Source of the DNA: Pseudothioclava sp033100795
GTDB lineage: Bacteria; Pseudomonadota; Alphaproteobacteria; Rhodobacterales; Rhodobacteraceae
Direction: 5' to 3'
Assembly: GCF_033100795.1 (NCBI RefSeq)
Contig: NZ_JAWLVI010000004.1
Span: forward strand, 248,001 to 312,000
Length of the DNA: 64,000 nt
The translations under genes and the position numbers were made by a program. Shown here in pieces: positions 25,052 through 34,171 of the stretch; within the stretch, counting starts at the first letter, position 1; each line of letters opens with the position of its first letter. Under the pieces are notes generated by a model. It had not been told where the DNA came from. It ran no database searches and was given only the letters and a program-made list of their open reading frames with translations.

Positions 25052-26182
25052 TTAGCCGTAGACCAGAACCCGGTCATCCTGCCCCACCACGAATTTGCGC
25101 ACCTCGCGAAATCCGCGCGGGTCTTTTTCGGCCAGAACCTGAAACGGCCGCTGCGGCAAGATCACCGAACGCTCCAGCCGCGTTGCGCCATGCTCAGTGG
25201 CCTGCGCCCCCAGAGGGTCCAGATCGAACACCTCGCGCTCGGAACTGGAGAACCAACCCTTTTCAACCTCGGCCCGCGCGCTTTCCAGCTCTTCCACGGT
25301 CCAGGCAAAGGCCCAGTCATCGCCCGCCGACGCCTTAGCCTCGTCCAGAACATCGCGGATCGGCCCGGTCTGGAGCGTGAACGCGCTGGAATACATCGGC
25401 CCCAGATGGATGCGCCGCAGCCGTTTGGGGTGCAGATCGTCGAAATCCTGATCGAACCCCTTGGCGATGGTCAGCAGCTTCAGCCCGCCCACCGATTGCG
25501 CCAGAAGATGCGCCTTTGCCCGCTCCCACCGGCCCTCGTCGCGCGGCAAGGCGTGGCGGCCACTGTCTTGCAGGTCCATCAGATAGACGACCGGCACGTT
25601 CTGCTGGCTGTCATAAACCGCCCAATGCACGACATAGGACCGCCGCTCGCCCGTCAGATCGCCTTGGGGCAGCACTTCGGGGTGCATCTGAGGCCAGAAC
25701 AGCCCCGCCCCGCGCCGCGCCAGCGTTTCGAAATAAAGCCGCTGGCTCATGGCGTATTGCAGATCGGTCGGCACTGCCCGCTCGCCCACGATCCGCCGGA
25801 TCATCCGGTCGCGCAGATCATCCGCCGAGGCCATCCCGCGCAGGTGTTGCCCCGCCTGCGCCGCATCATTGGCCATCGAGACCAGCTCCTGATAGATCGG
25901 AAAGCCGCTTTCATGCAGATCAATCGTCAGGTGGCGCGCCAGCGTTCCGCCCATGCGCCCCGCTACCAGATACTTCATCGAGAGCGCCTCAAAGCTCGCC
26001 GCCATCGCATCGACATAGGTCGACAGAACCCCGGCGTCGGCCGCGCTCAGCGCCCGGTCGACCTCCATCTCGTCAGCCACGCGACGCAAAATGCGGGTGA
26101 TCCGGTCGAACTTGGCAAAGTAGCGCCGTGCCGCCAGATCGTCATCCAGCACCTTGTGATCGTTTGTCAGCTCTGTCTTCAC
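25052..26182 (-). CDS. Hypothetical protein of the AAA+ cluster
   Basis: I do not recognise this 376-residue soluble protein. It begins with a GTG codon (GTG AAG ACA GAG) 3 bases after the stop of the coiled-coil gene; no ATG is available nearby. The first ~150 residues are strongly helical and highly charged, and the second half has beta-type segments such as RRSYVVHWAVYDS and VPVVYLMDLQDSG. No enzyme motif is evident. Tight spacing to both neighbours places it in the same transcript and probably the same complex as the coiled-coil protein and the ATPase. Confidence 0.78.
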   Translation of the reverse strand: MKTELTNDHKVLDDDLAARRYFAKFDRITRILRRVADEMEVDRALSAADAGVLSTYVDAMAASFEALSMKYLVAGRMGGTLARHLTIDLHESGFPIYQELVSMANDAAQAGQHLRGMASADDLRDRMIRRIVGERAVPTDLQYAMSQRLYFETLARRGAGLFWPQMHPEVLPQGDLTGERRSYVVHWAVYDSQQNVPVVYLMDLQDSGRHALPRDEGRWERAKAHLLAQSVGGLKLLTIAKGFDQDFDDLHPKRLRRIHLGPMYSSAFTLQTGPIRDVLDEAKASAGDDWAFAWTVEELESARAEVEKGWFSSSEREVFDLDPLGAQATEHGATRLERSVILPQRPFQVLAEKDPRGFREVRKFVVGQDDRVLVYG

Positions 26183-26185
26183 CGC

Positions 26186-27262
26186 TTAGCTGCCGTAAAG
26201 GTTCTTGTCGTGTTTCTCGACGATCGCGGCAAAGCGGCGCGCAAAGCGTTCGTCCGCCTTGGCCTTTTGCTCCAGCACCTTGCGCGCGAAGACCATATTC
26301 TCTTCGTGCGACTCCAGCATCTCGGCCATCTTGGCGTTGGTTGCCGCGCCGATGCCCGCCATAGCGGTCTGCGCCTGCTTGTCGGTCTCGATGCCAATTT
26401 CGTTGATCCGGTGTGCGATTTCCTGCTGCTGCGCGGTTTTCAGCGATTTCGTCAGCGCATCATACAGAACCACACGCTGCTGCGTATCTGTCTGGAGCTT
26501 GTTGATCAGCACCATCTGGGTTGCCGCCTGGTTTTGCAGACTGTCGACCCAAGTTTTGCCCTTCTCGATATAGCGCTCAAGTGTTTGCGATTTGGCGATC
26601 TTGACCTGCTCGTCCTGCACCAGCGCGTTATAGCGCACGTTCAGATCGGCCAGTTCGGTTTCCAGCTTGGTGCGGGCTCCTGCGTCCTGCTCGACCGCGA
26701 TCTTGTTTTCCAGCTCGATGATTTTCGGGTCCATCGCCAGAATATCGGCACGCACGCCTTCCAGTTCTGCGACCGTCATCTCGCGCTCGTCCAGCGTGCC
26801 GGTCAGGTTGCCCTCGACCTTGGTTTTCTGCTCTTCGAGCACGGCAAGCTGCCCCTGCAACAGCGTGACAATCGTGTCCGACTTGGCGATCAGGTCCTGC
26901 AGCTTGGTGTCGATCGAGGCTTCGCGCAGGCGCTCGGCGCGCATCGATTCAGATTTACCGCTGGCGAAGATGCTGACAAAACTTTCCCACGCGGTCTTGG
27001 TGCGCAGCCCCTCGAAATCCTTGGAGAACCCGGCGGTTACGTCGTCCAGCCCCATGATCAGCTCGGCGATATTGGCGTTCATCGCGTCTGCGTGCGCCTG
27101 AACATCGGCCAGCGAGGCGTTCTCTATGTCCAGTCCCGCAGCGTCCTCAACCCCCGAGATTTTCCGCGCCGCTTCGATCCGCGCCGTCATTTCGGAAATC
27201 TTCGCCTGCGCTTCGGCCACCTGCTTCTGGCTTTCGGCGATCTGGGTTTCAAAGACAGACAT
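26186..27262 (-). CDS. Long coiled-coil protein heading the AAA+ cluster
   Basis: This 358-residue soluble protein is almost wholly alpha-helical, with long heptad-like stretches (about 5-35, 110-200 and 215-350) and very few Pro or Gly residues. The sequence starts MSVFETQIAESQKQVAEAQ. The C-terminal region (QQQEIAHRINEIGIE, then NAKMAEMLESHEEN) is weakly reminiscent of TelA-type toxic-anion-resistance proteins, but I cannot support that assignment. The ATG at 27262 has GGAGGGG before it; a TTG four codons upstream is rejected. It is the first gene of the operon and could be a scaffold or filament remodelled by the AAA+ ATPase. Confidence 0.82.
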   Translation of the reverse strand: MSVFETQIAESQKQVAEAQAKISEMTARIEAARKISGVEDAAGLDIENASLADVQAHADAMNANIAELIMGLDDVTAGFSKDFEGLRTKTAWESFVSIFASGKSESMRAERLREASIDTKLQDLIAKSDTIVTLLQGQLAVLEEQKTKVEGNLTGTLDEREMTVAELEGVRADILAMDPKIIELENKIAVEQDAGARTKLETELADLNVRYNALVQDEQVKIAKSQTLERYIEKGKTWVDSLQNQAATQMVLINKLQTDTQQRVVLYDALTKSLKTAQQQEIAHRINEIGIETDKQAQTAMAGIGAATNAKMAEMLESHEENMVFARKVLEQKAKADERFARRFAAIVEKHDKNLYGS

Positions 27263-27411
27263 CGGCCCCTCCAATGTTAATCGTTATTACAATCTGGGGA
27301 GGCCGATTTCGATTTTGAAGTGCCTGCCCGCAAAAAAGCTAGCGAAATCCATCGCGCGCCGCCAGCGCTTTTGCGTTTACCTGCGCGAAAGGCGACGCTA
27401 GCCTTGACCCT

Positions 27412-28692
27412 ATGGACCTGCACAGCCGCATCAAGCTTGAAATTGCAGCACGGCGCGACGATCTGATCGCGCTGACGCAAGACCTGATCCGTATCCCCAC
27501 GCTCAACCCTCCGGGGCGGCATTATCACCAGATCTGCGACTATCTGGGCGAACGGCTGTTGCAGCAGGGTTTCGAGATCAAGCTGATCCGCGCCCATGAC
27601 AGCCCTGGCGACAGCGAAACCTACCCGCGCTGGAACCTTGTCGCGCGGCGCGAGGGGCGCGGCGCCGGCGAGTGCGTGCATTTCAACTCGCATCACGATG
27701 TCGTCGAGGTTGGTCACGGCTGGACACGCGACCCGTTCGGAGGCGAAGTCGAGGGCGACCGGATTTATGGCCGCGGCGCCTGCGACATGAAGGGCGGGCT
27801 GGCGGCCAGCGTAATCGCCGCCGAGGCCTTCATCGCCGCCTGCCCCGACCATCGCGGCGCCATCGAAATTTCGGCCACCGCGGACGAGGAAACCGGCGGC
27901 TATGGCGGCGTGGCCTATCTGGCGCAGCAGGGCTATTTTTCCCCCGAACGGGTGCAGCACGTCATCATCCCCGAGCCTTTGCACAAGGACCAGATCTGCC
28001 TTGGCCATCGCGGCGTCTGGTGGGCCGAGATCGAAACCCACGGCCGCATTGCGCATGGCTCGATGCCCTTCCTTGGCGACTCGGCGGTGCGCCATATGGG
28101 GGCTGTGCTGGCCGAGATGGAGGAAACCCTGTTTCCCCTTTTGCTGACCAAACACACTGCCATGCCGGTGATCCCCGAAGGCGCGCGGCAATCGACGCTG
28201 AATATCAATTCGATCCACGGCGGCGAGGCTGAACAAGAGCCGGGTTATACCGGCCTGCCCGCCCCCGTCGTCCCCGACCGCTGCCGCATCGTAATCGACC
28301 GACGCTTCCTGATCGAGGAACAGATCGACGAGGTAAAAGCCGAAATCACCGCCCTGATGGAGCGCGTCAAGGCGCGGCGCGAAAGCTTCACCTACGAGAT
28401 CCGCGACCTGTTCGAAGTCCAACCCAGTATGACCGAAAAAGACGCCCCCGTCGTGCGCAGCACCGCCGCCGCGATCGAGGCCGTTCTGGGCCGCGAGGCG
28501 CGCTATGTCGTCAGCCCCGGCACCTATGACCAGAAACATATCGACCGCATCGGGCGACTGAAAAACTGTATCGCCTATGGTCCGGGCGAGCTGGCGCTGG
28601 CGCACCAGCCCGACGAATGGGTCGGCATTACCGATATGGAAGACAGCGCCAAAGTGATGGCGCTGGTTCTGGCCGAATTGCTCGCGCCTTAA
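27412..28692 (+). CDS. M20-family metallopeptidase (ArgE/DapE-type deacylase)
   Basis: This 426-residue zinc-dependent amidohydrolase of the acetylornithine deacetylase/succinyl-diaminopimelate desuccinylase family removes an acyl group from an amino acid or related compound. Metal ligands appear in the expected order: the His of FNSHHDVVEVG near 97, Asp in GRGACDMKGG, and the Glu pair in ATADEETGG (about 160). A dimerisation or lid domain with HGRIAHGS follows, then the C-terminal metal His region GELALAHQPDEW. It is divergent from the coiled-coil gene and convergent with panC, their stops overlapping by 4 bases. The substrate is not determined; family members near arginine genes deacetylate ornithine, but there are none here. 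Confidence 0.88.
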   Translation: MDLHSRIKLEIAARRDDLIALTQDLIRIPTLNPPGRHYHQICDYLGERLLQQGFEIKLIRAHDSPGDSETYPRWNLVARREGRGAGECVHFNSHHDVVEVGHGWTRDPFGGEVEGDRIYGRGACDMKGGLAASVIAAEAFIAACPDHRGAIEISATADEETGGYGGVAYLAQQGYFSPERVQHVIIPEPLHKDQICLGHRGVWWAEIETHGRIAHGSMPFLGDSAVRHMGAVLAEMEETLFPLLLTKHTAMPVIPEGARQSTLNINSIHGGEAEQEPGYTGLPAPVVPDRCRIVIDRRFLIEEQIDEVKAEITALMERVKARRESFTYEIRDLFEVQPSMTEKDAPVVRSTAAAIEAVLGREARYVVSPGTYDQKHIDRIGRLKNCIAYGPGELALAHQPDEWVGITDMEDSAKVMALVLAELLAP

Positions 28693-29528
28693 ACGGCGAT
28701 ATTGTCGATCAGGCGCACATCACCCAGCCAGACAGCCGCAAGCATCCGAACAGGCTTGGCCGCATCGGTTGCGGGCTTGAGGCCATCCACAGTGCGCAAT
28801 TCCAGATATTCGACATCGTGAAACCCAGCCGCCAGAATGGCCTCCTTGGCCGTCTCCAGCGCGGCACCTGCATCCGTGCCCGCGCGGATCGCCCCGGCAG
28901 CCGCCTGCATTTGCTGATGCAGAACCGGGGCTTGCGCGCGCTCCTCGGCGCTTAGCCGCACGTTGCGCGAGGACATCGCCAGCCCGTCTTCCTCGCGGAT
29001 CGTCGGGCAGCCCATGATCCGCACAGGGATATTCAGGTCGTCGACCAGTCGCTTGACCACCTGCAACTGCTGCCAGTCCTTCTCGCCAAAGAAGGCGCGG
29101 CCCGCTTGTGTCATCCCGAACAGCTTGGAGACCACCGTCGCCACCCCATCGAAATGCCCCGGACGCATCGCGCCCTCAAGCGGCTCGGAAATCCCTGTCA
29201 CCGACACCTTGGTCGCAAAGCCATCGGGGTAGACCTCGTCCACACCGGGCGCGAAAAGCACATCCACCCCCTCGGCCTCCAGAAGCGCAAGATCATGCGC
29301 CTCGTCGCGGGGGTATTTGTCCAGATCAGACGCGTTGTTGAACTGCATCGGATTGACGAAAATCGTCACGATCACACGATCCGATTGCTCTCGCGCGGCG
29401 CGTGCCAGCGACAGATGGCCATCATGGAGCGCCCCCATCGTCGGGACGACGCCCACCAGCATCCCCGAGCGTTTCCACGCGGCAACCTTGTCGCGCAGCT
29501 CGGCGGAGGTGCGGATAACTTCGGTCAT
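28689..29528 (-). CDS. panC: Pantothenate synthetase
   Basis: PanC condenses pantoate with beta-alanine using ATP, the last step of pantothenate synthesis. This protein has 279 residues. The nucleotidyltransferase motif MGALHDGHLSL lies at about 31-41, followed by NPMQFNNASDLDKYPR and the KMSKS-like MSSRNVRLSAEER loop near 185. Its ATG overlaps the panB stop (ATGA), so panB-panC are translationally coupled. Confidence 0.97.
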   Translation of the reverse strand: MTEVIRTSAELRDKVAAWKRSGMLVGVVPTMGALHDGHLSLARAAREQSDRVIVTIFVNPMQFNNASDLDKYPRDEAHDLALLEAEGVDVLFAPGVDEVYPDGFATKVSVTGISEPLEGAMRPGHFDGVATVVSKLFGMTQAGRAFFGEKDWQQLQVVKRLVDDLNIPVRIMGCPTIREEDGLAMSSRNVRLSAEERAQAPVLHQQMQAAAGAIRAGTDAGAALETAKEAILAAGFHDVEYLELRTVDGLKPATDAAKPVRMLAAVWLGDVRLIDNIAV

Positions 29529-30349
29529 TTCTTTACCTCATCAGCGAAGACATGTTCGGGGGCGGGGAAGCTGCGCGCACGCACCTCGGCAGCATAGGCG
29601 GCGACGGCGGCTTCAGCCTCTTCGCCCAGATTGCCAAAGCGTTTGACGAATTTCGGTTTGAACGCCGTGAACAGGCCCAGCATGTCATCGACGACCAGCA
29701 CCTGCCCGTCACAACCCGCGCTTGCACCAATACCCACGGTTGGAATGGCAATCGCGGCGGTAATCTCGTCGGCCAACGAGGCCGGCACCTTCTCAAGCAC
29801 AACCGAGAACGCCCCGGCATCGGCCACGGCCTGCGCATCGGCGATCAGGCGCGCACGGTCATCGCCGCGCCCCTGCACCTTGTATCCGCCAAGCGTGTTG
29901 ACCGACTGCGGCGTCAGCCCGATATGCGCCATCACCGGAATACCGCGCTGCACCAGAAAGCGGATCGTCTCGGCCATGTGCTGCCCGCCTTCAAGCTTGA
30001 CCGCGCCTGCGCCGGTCTCGGCCATCAGGCGCGCGGCATTGCGAAACGCCTGCGCGGGGCTTTCCTCATACGAACCGAACGGCATGTCGATCACCATCAG
30101 CGCCCGCTTCAGCCCGCGCCCGACCGCTTGCCCGTGCAGGATCATCATCTCCATCGTCACCCCGATGGTCGAGGGCAGCCCGTGCACCACCATCCCCACC
30201 GAATCCCCGACCAGCACCAGATCGACATGGTCATCCATCAGCCGCGCCATCGGCGTGGTATAGGCGGTCAGACACACGACGGGTGCGCCGCCTTTCATCG
30301 CCTGAATATCCGACGGCATGAGCCGACGCTCGAATCCGGTTGCAGACAT
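29525..30349 (-). CDS. panB: 3-methyl-2-oxobutanoate hydroxymethyltransferase
   Basis: PanB transfers a hydroxymethyl group from methylene-tetrahydrofolate to ketoisovalerate to give ketopantoate. This protein has 274 residues. Recognisable are VCLTAYTTPMARLMD near the start, the Mg-binding LVLVGDSVGMVVHG at about 47-60, and AVKLEGG and VMAHIGLTPQSV further on. AAGGAGGG precedes the ATG at 30349; the extended frame to 30421 is not used. It is the first gene of panBC. Confidence 0.97.
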   Translation of the reverse strand: MSATGFERRLMPSDIQAMKGGAPVVCLTAYTTPMARLMDDHVDLVLVGDSVGMVVHGLPSTIGVTMEMMILHGQAVGRGLKRALMVIDMPFGSYEESPAQAFRNAARLMAETGAGAVKLEGGQHMAETIRFLVQRGIPVMAHIGLTPQSVNTLGGYKVQGRGDDRARLIADAQAVADAGAFSVVLEKVPASLADEITAAIAIPTVGIGASAGCDGQVLVVDDMLGLFTAFKPKFVKRFGNLGEEAEAAVAAYAAEVRARSFPAPEHVFADEVKK

Positions 30350-30553
30350 GATGCCCTCCTTCTTCCCTTGAGGAAGACATAGCCGCCCCGTGGAATTCAG
30401 GCAAAGTATTTCATGCCGCAACGCAGCGTCGCAGGGGAGTTCCGGCCCGAAATTCCCCCTTTGGCGAAGATAGTATTTACCTTGATCGAACGCGGGATCG
30501 GGTCAATCATGTGCCCCAGCCGTGATCCAAACCATGAAACGGGAGGCTCTTTG

Positions 30554-32026
30554 ATGACCAGACGCACGCTGACGATAGCCACAGCCTTGGCCCTGATGAC
30601 CGGCTCTGCATGGGCGCAGACCGATACGATTACCGTCGGACTGGGGCTGGAGCCGCCGAACCTTGACCCGACAGCAGGCGCTGCCGCCGCGATCGACGAG
30701 GTGGTCTATGCCAACCTGTTCGAGGGGCTGACGCGGTTTGGTCCCGATGGCTCGGTCCGCCCCGCGCTGGCCGAAAGCTGGGACGTATCGCAAGATGGGC
30801 TGAGCTATACCTTCCACCTGCGCGCGGGCGTCACTTTTCATGACGGCAGCGGGTTTGATGCAGAGGACGTGAAATTCACGCTTGATCGTGCGCGCGCAGA
30901 AGACAGCGCCAACGCCCAAAAAACCTTGTTCGCGGGAATTTCTGATGTCACCGAGACCGATCCGCAGACCGTGACGGTAACGCTTAAGGCTCCTGACGGC
31001 GCCTTCCCGTTCAAGATGGCCTGGGGCGATGCGGTAATCGTCGCGCCTGAAAGCGTGGCCGAGGCGGCTACCCATCCCGTTGGCACTGGCCCCTTTGCGT
31101 TTCAGGATTGGGCGCAGGGCGATCATGTGACGCTGGCCGCCTATCCGGGCTATTGGGGTGAAAAGCCCGCACTGGCTCAGGCAACCTTCCGCTTCATCTC
31201 GGACCCGACGGCGGCTTTCGCCGCGATGATGGCGGGCGATGTTGATGTCTTCCCCCGCTTCCCCGCGCCCGAAACGCTGGTGCAATTCGGGGCCGATCCG
31301 CGCTTCAAAGTCATCGTCGGCTCGACCGAGGGCGAGACAATCCTCTCGATGAACCACCGCTCCGAGGCGCTGGCCGACAAAACCGTTCGCGAGGCGATTG
31401 CCCACGCGATCAACCGTCAGGAAATCGTCGACGGGGCGATGTTCGGCTATGGCACGCCGATCGGCACCCATTTCGCGCCGCATAACCCCGATTACCTCGA
31501 TCTGACCGGCCTGTCTGCCTATGACCCCGAGAAATCCAAGGCACTTCTGGCAGAGGCGGGGTTCAGCAATCTGAAACTGCGCCTTGCCCTGCCGCCCCCC
31601 ACCTATGCGCGCCGCGGGGGCGAGATCATCGCCGCGCAACTGGCCGCAGTCGGCATCCAGACCGAGATCACCAATTTCGAATGGGCGGGCTGGCTGGAGA
31701 CCGTGTTCAAGGGCCATGACTTCGACCTGAGCATCATCAGCCATACCGAGCCTATGGACATCGGCATCTATGCCCGCCCCGACTATTACTTCGGCTATCA
31801 GAACCCTGCCTTCAACGAGGTGATGGCGACGCTCGAGACCACCTCGGACACGGGCGCGCGCAGCGATCTGCTGCACAAGGCGCAGACGATCATCGCAGAG
31901 GATTTCGTCAACGGCTTCCTGTTCCAGTTGGCCCAAACCGGGGTAGCAAACGCGAAAATCGAAGGGCTATGGGCGAATGCGCCGACACAGGCGACCGATC
32001 TGACCGGTGTCTACTGGACCGACTAA
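30554..32026 (+). CDS. ABC transporter substrate-binding protein, peptide/nickel (SBP family 5)
   Basis: This 490-residue periplasmic binding protein is of the oligopeptide/dipeptide class. A signal peptide is present (MTRRTLTIATALALMTGSAWA, cleaved before QTDT). Family marks include EPPNLDPTAGAAAAIDEVV, the SWDVSQDGLSYTFHLR segment, and HPVGTGPFAF near residue 175. The ATG at 30554 has GGGAGG 8 bases upstream. A canonical terminator follows the stop, so it is its own transcript. The matching permeases and ATPase start at 33227, beyond an opposed L,D-transpeptidase gene. The ligand cannot be read from sequence. Confidence 0.92.
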   Translation: MTRRTLTIATALALMTGSAWAQTDTITVGLGLEPPNLDPTAGAAAAIDEVVYANLFEGLTRFGPDGSVRPALAESWDVSQDGLSYTFHLRAGVTFHDGSGFDAEDVKFTLDRARAEDSANAQKTLFAGISDVTETDPQTVTVTLKAPDGAFPFKMAWGDAVIVAPESVAEAATHPVGTGPFAFQDWAQGDHVTLAAYPGYWGEKPALAQATFRFISDPTAAFAAMMAGDVDVFPRFPAPETLVQFGADPRFKVIVGSTEGETILSMNHRSEALADKTVREAIAHAINRQEIVDGAMFGYGTPIGTHFAPHNPDYLDLTGLSAYDPEKSKALLAEAGFSNLKLRLALPPPTYARRGGEIIAAQLAAVGIQTEITNFEWAGWLETVFKGHDFDLSIISHTEPMDIGIYARPDYYFGYQNPAFNEVMATLETTSDTGARSDLLHKAQTIIAEDFVNGFLFQLAQTGVANAKIEGLWANAPTQATDLTGVYWTD

Positions 32027-32041
32027 GCCTTTCCGAAACCG

Positions 32042-32079
32042 AAACGGGCGCGGCCAGATGGCGGCGCCCGTTTTATTTT
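32042..32079 (+). terminator. Intrinsic terminator after the binding-protein gene
   Basis: AAACGGGCGC (32042-32051) pairs with GCGCCCGTTT (32064-32073), followed by TTATTTT. It separates the binding-protein transcript from everything downstream and lies between it and the convergent L,D-transpeptidase stop at 32083. Confidence 0.85.
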
Positions 32080-32082
32080 GGC

Positions 32083-33024
32083 TTAGCCCTCTTCCGGCGT
32101 TTCTTCGGGGTGGAATCTGGCCGCGGCCTCATCGGCGGCAGCGCGGATTTCCTCGGGGCTAAGCCCCGCCGCCTGAGCCTCGGCGGCCGCGACCGAACGG
32201 GCGTAGGCTTCGGCCTCGACCAGCGACAGGTCACGGATCAGCCCCTCGTCATAGGCTTTCTGGTCGGCCTCGATCACCGCCGTTTCGGTCGCTGGCACGA
32301 CATAGCCGGTGTGCAGTTCGACCATCTCGCCCTCGGCGGCGATGCTTTCCGCCTTTGAGCGCACCTTGACCTTCGCGCCGATCTCCATCTCGTCATAAAG
32401 ATCCATCACGTCCTGATTGAACAGCCGGATGCACCCCGCCGAGGTCGCGCGCCCGATCGAGGCCGGGTCCATCGTCCCGTGAATGCGATACATCGTGTCA
32501 CGCCCACCCCGGAACAGATACAGCGCGCGCGCCCCAAGCGGGTTCGACAGTCCGCCCTTCAACCCGCCGGCAAGAGGCCCATACAGCTCGGGGTCGCGGC
32601 GGATCATGTTTTGCGTCGGCGTCCAGCCCGGCCATTCCTTCTTGACCTGCACGCGCGCGGTTCCGGCAAATCCGCGCCCCGCCTTGCCCACGGCCACGCC
32701 AAAGCGCATCGCCTTGCCCGGTTCGACAACGTGATACAAAAGCCGCGCATAGGGATCGACGATCAGCGTGTTCGGCTCTTCCGGCCCGTCATAGGCAACC
32801 CACTGGCGTTTGTTCCGCTCCGTCAGGAACAGCGAGGGCACCATCGGCACGATCTTTTCGCCATCGGGGCGGGCGCGATACTCCATCGGCACATTCATGC
32901 TTGAAAGGCCCGAGGCCGTCTGCGGCCCGCTCACCGGCGCATCGGGGTTACACCCCGCCAGCATCAGCGCAGCTATAACAGAAAGCGCAGCCATGCCGCC
33001 GCGCGACGGGCGAGCGCCCGACAT
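32083..33024 (-). CDS. L,D-transpeptidase (YkuD domain) lipoprotein
   Basis: This is a periplasmic L,D-transpeptidase that makes 3-3 peptidoglycan cross-links or attaches lipoproteins to the wall. From the ATG at 33024 it has 313 residues, with an N-terminal lipoprotein signal whose lipobox is LMLAGC near residue 25. The YkuD domain follows at about 60-215, with the catalytic motif HGTMDPASIG then SAGCIRL. The last ~85 residues are Ala/Glu-rich, helical and probably extended in the periplasm. The frame is open to 33228, but the extension would bury the signal peptide. No clear ribosome site precedes 33024, so the start is uncertain by a few codons. Confidence 0.88.
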   Translation of the reverse strand: MSGARPSRGGMAALSVIAALMLAGCNPDAPVSGPQTASGLSSMNVPMEYRARPDGEKIVPMVPSLFLTERNKRQWVAYDGPEEPNTLIVDPYARLLYHVVEPGKAMRFGVAVGKAGRGFAGTARVQVKKEWPGWTPTQNMIRRDPELYGPLAGGLKGGLSNPLGARALYLFRGGRDTMYRIHGTMDPASIGRATSAGCIRLFNQDVMDLYDEMEIGAKVKVRSKAESIAAEGEMVELHTGYVVPATETAVIEADQKAYDEGLIRDLSLVEAEAYARSVAAAEAQAAGLSPEEIRAAADEAAARFHPEETPEEG

Positions 33025-33226
33025 CAGATGCTTGAACACGAAACAACATTCCCCAGCTTCGCCCACATGGCAGTGCGGGCTTCCGCTGTCCACAAACCCT
33101 CCCCCCTCGTTCGCGTCAAGTCCCGAGGGTCGAACCAGTGCATTTGCGCACAGAACTGTGAAAAATGGCAACGCCCTGACGCGGCTTTCGCTTGACCCCG
33201 CGCGGCAGGCGGACAAACCTCGTGCC

Positions 33227-34171
33227 ATGCTGCGCTATCTGTTCAAACGCATCCTGATCCTGTGTCTAAGCCTTTTCGTGGCAAGCCTTGTCATATTCGC
33301 CCTGATCGAGGTGATCCCCGGCGATCCGGCAAGCTATATGCTGGGGCTGAATGCAGCGCCCGATACGGTGGCGGCGCTGCGCGCGCAGATGGGGCTGGAT
33401 GACCCGCTGGCGCTGCGCTACCTGCGATGGGCGGGGGGCATGCTCGCGGGCGATTTCGGGCAGAGTTTTACCTATAAGGTGCCGGTGATCGACCTGATTA
33501 CCGCGCGGCTGGTGGTGTCTTTGCCTCTGGCGGTGCTGGCGCTGGTGCTGGCGGTGATCGTGGCGTTTCCGGTCGGGCTTTGGGCGGCAGCGCGCCGTGG
33601 CAGGCTAAGCGACGGCGCCATCATGGCCGGCACGCAGCTGGGGATCGCTGTGCCGAACTTCTGGTTCGCGATGCTTTTGGTGCTGGTCTTCGCCGTGAAG
33701 ATGCGCCTGCTGCCCGCCGGTGGCTTTGCGGGATGGGACTCCCCACTCGCCGCGCTGAAGTCACTGGCGCTGCCCGCCATCGCCCTCGCCTTGCCGCAAG
33801 GGGCGATCCTTGCCCGCGTGTTGCGCTCGGCGCTGATTGAAACCTTGGGCCAAGACTACATCCGCACCGCCCGCGCCAAGGGTCTTAGCCGCACCCGCGC
33901 GCTGACCGCCCACGCGCTGCGCAACGCACTGATCCCCGTCCTGACAATCCTCGGGATGCAGTTTTCCTTCCTGCTGGCAGGCGCGATCATCATTGAAAAC
34001 GTGTTTTACCTGCCCGGCCTCGGGCGGTTGATCTTTCAGGCGATCACGCAGCGCGATCTGATTGTCGTCGAATCCGCCGTGATGGTGCTGGTCTGCGCGG
34101 TGATCTGCGTGACCTTCCTGACCGATCTCGCCTATGCCGCCGTAGACCCCCGATTGCGGAGCCGCGCATGA
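33227..34171 (+). CDS. ABC transporter permease, DppB/OppB type
   Basis: This 314-residue inner-membrane permease begins MLRYLFKRILILCLSLFVAS and has about six helices. After the first helix comes the family's VIPGDPASYMLG and QMGLDDPLALRYLRW pattern. The EAA loop that contacts the ATPase is visible as DYIRTARAKGLSRTRALTAHALRNA with its conserved Gly. It starts the permease operon and is translationally coupled (ATGA) to the next permease. The 202-base divergent gap to the L,D-transpeptidase gene must hold its promoter; I see no clear boxes. Confidence 0.93.
   Translation: MLRYLFKRILILCLSLFVASLVIFALIEVIPGDPASYMLGLNAAPDTVAALRAQMGLDDPLALRYLRWAGGMLAGDFGQSFTYKVPVIDLITARLVVSLPLAVLALVLAVIVAFPVGLWAAARRGRLSDGAIMAGTQLGIAVPNFWFAMLLVLVFAVKMRLLPAGGFAGWDSPLAALKSLALPAIALALPQGAILARVLRSALIETLGQDYIRTARAKGLSRTRALTAHALRNALIPVLTILGMQFSFLLAGAIIIENVFYLPGLGRLIFQAITQRDLIVVESAVMVLVCAVICVTFLTDLAYAAVDPRLRSRA

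Noticed and set aside
33025..33228. N-terminal extension of the L,D-transpeptidase
   Set aside because: It would bury the lipoprotein signal in the middle of the protein and overlap the permease start region.
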